Positions 61,636-64,000 of a stretch of 64,000 bases of DNA are shown here, one piece after another (within the stretch, counting starts at the first letter, position 1; every line of letters starts with the position of its first letter). Where the stretch lies: positions 248,001-312,000 of the forward strand of contig NZ_ATWV01000001.1 of assembly GCF_000421345.1 (NCBI RefSeq), given 5' to 3'. A program made the position numbers and the translations under genes. Under the pieces are notes generated by a model. The model worked only from the letters and a program-made list of their open reading frames with translations. It was not told the DNA's origin and searched no databases. This DNA is from Treponema bryantii NK4A124. Lineage in GTDB: Bacteria; Spirochaetota; Spirochaetia; Treponematales; Treponemataceae.

Positions 61636-61641
61636 AGTGTG

Positions 61642-61670
61642 ATATTACCAAATTTTCAGACTTTATACAA
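61642..61670 (-). promoter_or_regulatory. Leaderless-type promoter of the histidine operon
   Basis: TTGTAT (61665-61670), 17-bp spacer, TAATAT (61642-61647), then six bases to the ATG at 61635. Confidence 0.7.
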
Positions 61671-61696
61671 ATAATTATTATATAGAAGATGTGTAA

Positions 61697-61761
61697 GGCC
61701 GCTGGCGGCCGGTGTTAAATAGCAGACCGTTAAAAAAATTGCGAAAGCAATTTTTAGGTCT
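61697..61761. repeat. Two hairpins in the hisA-lacI intergenic region
   Basis: A GGCCGC-TG-GCGGCC palindrome (61697-61710), and AAAAATTGC-GAAA-GCAATTTTT, a nine-pair stem with a GNRA tetraloop, further closed by AGACC/GGTCT (61724-61761). Role unknown. Confidence 0.65.
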
Positions 61762-61782
61762 ACCACTTCCTAAACGCCGCTA

Positions 61783-61824
61783 ATAAAAAAAAGACTGCCG
61801 GGAAAGGAGGAAAACGGCAGTCTT
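61783..61824 (-). terminator. Strong hairpin with T-run on the minus strand
   Basis: The stem AAGACTGCCG / CGGCAGTCTT (61791-61800, 61815-61824) is followed on the minus strand by a long T-run. The loop reads GGAAAGGAGGAAAA on plus, TTTTCCTCCTTTCC on minus. No protein gene upstream on that strand needs it, so it may end a small RNA. The rest of 61825-61973 holds only the lacI promoter and a weak 27-codon frame from 61834. Confidence 0.6.
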
Positions 61825-61961
61825 AAAAAAAATTATGGAGGTATTTATTTCATCTAGTATTGCTTTGGTGTTCACTAATATAACCACACCAGGGATAAGA
61901 GGTTACAAAAAAAAATAAAAAATTAAAAAAATCATTTCTTTATTTTTTACTTAAATTTAGT

Positions 61962-61967
61962 TATAAT
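61962..61967 (+). promoter_or_regulatory. -10 element of lacI-family gene, leaderless type
   Basis: TATAAT followed by TTACTT and the ATG at 61974; no Shine-Dalgarno. Confidence 0.6.
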
Positions 61968-61973
61968 TTACTT

Positions 61974-63002
61974 ATGGCTCAGAAGAAGAAAGTCAGATTA
62001 TCTGATATTGCAGCAAAATTAAATATAAGTACCGTTACAGTTTCTAAAGCACTCGCAGATAAAGAAGGTGTTGGAGATGAACTTCGACAAGAGATAAAAG
62101 AAATCGCCGCACAAATGGGCTATCATATAAAAAAATCCGCTGTCCCTTCCTCTGCTATAACAAAGACCTCTGGCACAGGCAACATCGGCATCCTTATCCC
62201 TTCCCGCTTCTTTTCGCCTAACGTTTCTTTTTACTGGCATATTTTCAACACCCTTTCAACCGAGCTTCTTAACCGCGGCTACTACAGCATTATGGAGCTG
62301 CTTTCAAAAGAAGATGAAGAAGCCATGTCACTCCCCCGCCTTATCAGCGACAATAAGGTAGACGGGCTGATTATTCTTGGACAGACCAGTGACGCTTACC
62401 TCGAAGAACTGAATACAAAATATCAGAGCTTTATTCTTTTTGATTTTTATTCTGCAAAGCAGAGCTACGACAGTGTTTCCAACGACGATTACTTCTGCTC
62501 TTATCTTATGACTAAATATGTAATTTCCCAGGGACACAAAAAAATCCGCTTTGTAGGAAACTTTGGAGCAACCACTTCTATTTCAGACAGATTTATGGGT
62601 TTTCAAAGAGCCATGCTGGAGCATAAGCTCAGCTGTTCAAGTGATGATATAATAAATGACAGGGATGAAAACGGCAGCCTTATAAAAATCAACTTACCGC
62701 CGGCAAAAAACATGCCTACTGCCTTTGTCTGCAACTGCGATGAAACAGCCTCGAATCTTATTACAGCCCTGGAAGAAAAAGGCTACAAGGTTCCCCAGGA
62801 TATTTCTGTTACAGGTTTTGATAACTACCTGCCACAAAAGCAGCCTTCCGTAGAGCTCACTACAGTTTACATAAAGCCGGAAGATTCTACCCGTATGGCA
62901 GCAGAACTGATTATCAGTAAAATCACAGGCCAGCCATATATAAAAGGCCGCCACTTAGTAAGCGGCAGCCTTGTTATCAGGAATTCTGTAAAGTCTTTAT
63001 AA
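61974..63002 (+). CDS. LacI-family transcriptional regulator
   Basis: 342 residues. N-terminal helix-turn-helix VRLSDIAAKLNISTVTVSKALADKEGV and hinge QEIKEIAAQMGYHIKK are complete, followed by a PBP1-like effector domain (NIGILIPSRFF, VDGLIILGQ, IRFVGNFGATTSISDRF, FVCNCDETASNLI, ISVTGFDNYLPQ). It probably senses a sugar. Its 3' end overlaps the convergent esterase gene by 26 bases. Likely regulates sugar or polysaccharide genes beyond the window edge. Confidence 0.93.
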   Translation: MAQKKKVRLSDIAAKLNISTVTVSKALADKEGVGDELRQEIKEIAAQMGYHIKKSAVPSSAITKTSGTGNIGILIPSRFFSPNVSFYWHIFNTLSTELLNRGYYSIMELLSKEDEEAMSLPRLISDNKVDGLIILGQTSDAYLEELNTKYQSFILFDFYSAKQSYDSVSNDDYFCSYLMTKYVISQGHKKIRFVGNFGATTSISDRFMGFQRAMLEHKLSCSSDDIINDRDENGSLIKINLPPAKNMPTAFVCNCDETASNLITALEEKGYKVPQDISVTGFDNYLPQKQPSVELTTVYIKPEDSTRMAAELIISKITGQPYIKGRHLVSGSLVIRNSVKSL

Positions 63003-64000
63003 ACTCATAAATGCGTTCAGCAGCCTTTTTATGAGTCAGAGGCCCCGGATGACCTCTTGAACCTTTATCTTCATCAGATTTTTCAAGCTTATCCATGCCC
63101 TCAAGCTCAAGCGGATATACATCCATATCAGCAGAATCTTTAATATATTCCTTAATTCCAGATTGAATCAGTGCTGGAACAATATCAATAGGAATCATTC
63201 CCCAGGTCCAGATAATTTTTGCCTTAGGATTATATCTTCTGATTTCACCAAGGAAGCGTTTGACTTCGGCTACAATTGCCTGCCCTGCTACACCTGCGGC
63301 ACCCTTTCCGTCAGCCTGACTTTTAAAGCCAGAATTATCATTTGTACCAAGATTCAAAATTACATAATCGGCACCATTGTTGTAAGGAACTACATCACAG
63401 GTTCCCAGAGCCTGCTGCTGTTCTCCATTAAGAACTCCACAAACCTGAGAATAATACATAGGGATATTCGAAGTTACATCTCCGTCCCAGCCCCAGCAAA
63501 GTCCCCAGCCGCACTGGCTGATTGTAGACCAGTCTGCATTCATTTTCTTTGCAAGCTGAGCAGCGTAAGTTTTACTTGCACAGAACCACTGGGTAATCCA
63601 GTCCATTTCATCAGGGCTTCCGGCAAGCCCTTCGCCGGAAGTTATACTGTCGCCAATAAACTCAATTTTGCAGTCATGAGTTTTTGGTGTACAGAACTCG
63701 CCTGCATCATCAAGTCTGAGGCCTGTAATTTTAAGTTCATGAAGATTATCACCAGACATTGGCTGAGTATCTTTTATAATGGAAATAAGATTTTCCTTTT
63801 CAGGATTGAGATTACGGGCAAGACAAACCCAGGTTGGGCGCTTAGGAGCAATAAAGCGGGAAATCTGATAACCGTTGACTTCAATTGCAAGCCAGATTTC
63901 GTGAAAATCATAATTGCAGGAAATTTCTGCCCAGACTTCGCGGGCTTTTACAGCAACTTCAAGACTGGCACCCGCCCAGAAAAGGCGAACTGCTCCGTCT
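62977..64000 (-). CDS. SGNH-hydrolase esterase with CE2-like N-terminal domain (5' end outside window)
   Basis: 341 residues visible; the frame is open to the right edge. Residues up to ~90 of the visible part form a beta-rich domain (VRLFWAGASLEVAVKA, VWAEISCNYDFHEIWLAIEVNG) like the jelly roll of carbohydrate esterase family 2. The SGNH part has nucleophile Ser in FIGDSITSGEG, oxyanion Asn in NLGTNDNSG, and His in GHPGPLTHKKAA. CE2 enzymes deacetylate xylan or other glycans. An internal ATG at 63759 would drop the first domain and is not the likely start. Convergent with lacI. Confidence 0.85.
   Translation of the reverse strand, partial: DGAVRLFWAGASLEVAVKAREVWAEISCNYDFHEIWLAIEVNGYQISRFIAPKRPTWVCLARNLNPEKENLISIIKDTQPMSGDNLHELKITGLRLDDAGEFCTPKTHDCKIEFIGDSITSGEGLAGSPDEMDWITQWFCASKTYAAQLAKKMNADWSTISQCGWGLCWGWDGDVTSNIPMYYSQVCGVLNGEQQQALGTCDVVPYNNGADYVILNLGTNDNSGFKSQADGKGAAGVAGQAIVAEVKRFLGEIRRYNPKAKIIWTWGMIPIDIVPALIQSGIKEYIKDSADMDVYPLELEGMDKLEKSDEDKGSRGHPGPLTHKKAAERIYEFIKTLQNS

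Noticed and set aside
61834-61917. 27-codon frame MEVFISSSIALVF...
   Set aside because: No ribosome site at usable distance and no similarity seen; it runs into an A-tract and is most likely chance.
1-64000. tRNA, rRNA or tmRNA genes
   Set aside because: No cloverleaf with GTTCRA-type T arm or rRNA-like sequence was found in the intergenic regions read.

Overview
The window looks like a chromosomal segment of a low-to-mid G+C spirochete, most likely a host-associated Treponema. The supporting evidence is a pair of FlaA flagellar-sheath proteins beside a class II aldolase, a cheA-cheW-cheX-cheY operon in which CheW carries a CheR-like domain, an AroD-AroE fusion, a long-form serine hydroxymethyltransferase, and a def-fmt-PASTA block. 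I see no rRNA, tRNA, prophage, insertion sequence or CRISPR array. The species is not determinable from the sequence alone. A CE2-type esterase and a LacI regulator at the right end suggest polysaccharide use in a gut or rumen setting, which is inference.

Layout. 1-1.8 kb: start of the dcw cluster (mraZ-rsmH) with a textbook array of MraZ boxes, and a divergent nuclease-like protein. 1.9-8 kb: FlaA pair, aldolase, mannose-6-phosphate isomerase with a sugar nucleotidyltransferase, and purine nucleoside phosphorylase. 8.2-12.9 kb: two half-size CHR transporters translationally coupled to a histidine kinase with a LacI-like ligand domain, facing its NarL-type response regulator. 13-17.8 kb: chemotaxis operon. 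18-20.5 kb: outer-membrane-like protein and an OFA-type transporter. 20.5-30.3 kb: a signalling island with a hybrid histidine kinase, a FIST-domain protein and a [FeFe]-hydrogenase-like/GGDEF/EAL/PAS protein in one operon, then dgt and a membrane EAL protein. 30.4-43.5 kb: housekeeping and repair genes (argF-type transcarbamylase, ParE-like topoisomerase with a histone-H1-like tail, radical SAM, peptidase M28, GNAT, AlkD), a LytTR/DUF3021 pair, and an ABC-F ATPase with a long leader flanked by two copies of one palindromic operator. 43.5-52.4 kb: cardiolipin synthase, class III cyclase, glyA, and a three-gene phospholipid operon (flippase-like, pssA, psd). 52.4-61.6 kb: RluA, rpiA, aroDE, PASTA, fmt, def, hisD and a HisA-HisI-HisE fusion. 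61.9-64 kb: LacI regulator and the CE2-like esterase.

Three window-wide patterns stand out. (1) Short dispersed palindromic repeats fill intergenic gaps, and in eight genes the repeat itself forms the stop codon. In one gene a repeat is translated inside the protein. (2) Eight genes have a TATAAT-like -10 exactly six bases before the ATG and no Shine-Dalgarno, which predicts leaderless transcripts. (3) Second-messenger and redox signalling is dense: two EAL proteins, a class III cyclase, three histidine kinases counting CheA, and a predicted hydrogenase-derived sensor. The best candidate for an undescribed system is the 20.5-26.9 kb operon, which joins a membrane hybrid kinase, a FIST protein and a hydrogenase-like c-di-GMP phosphodiesterase.
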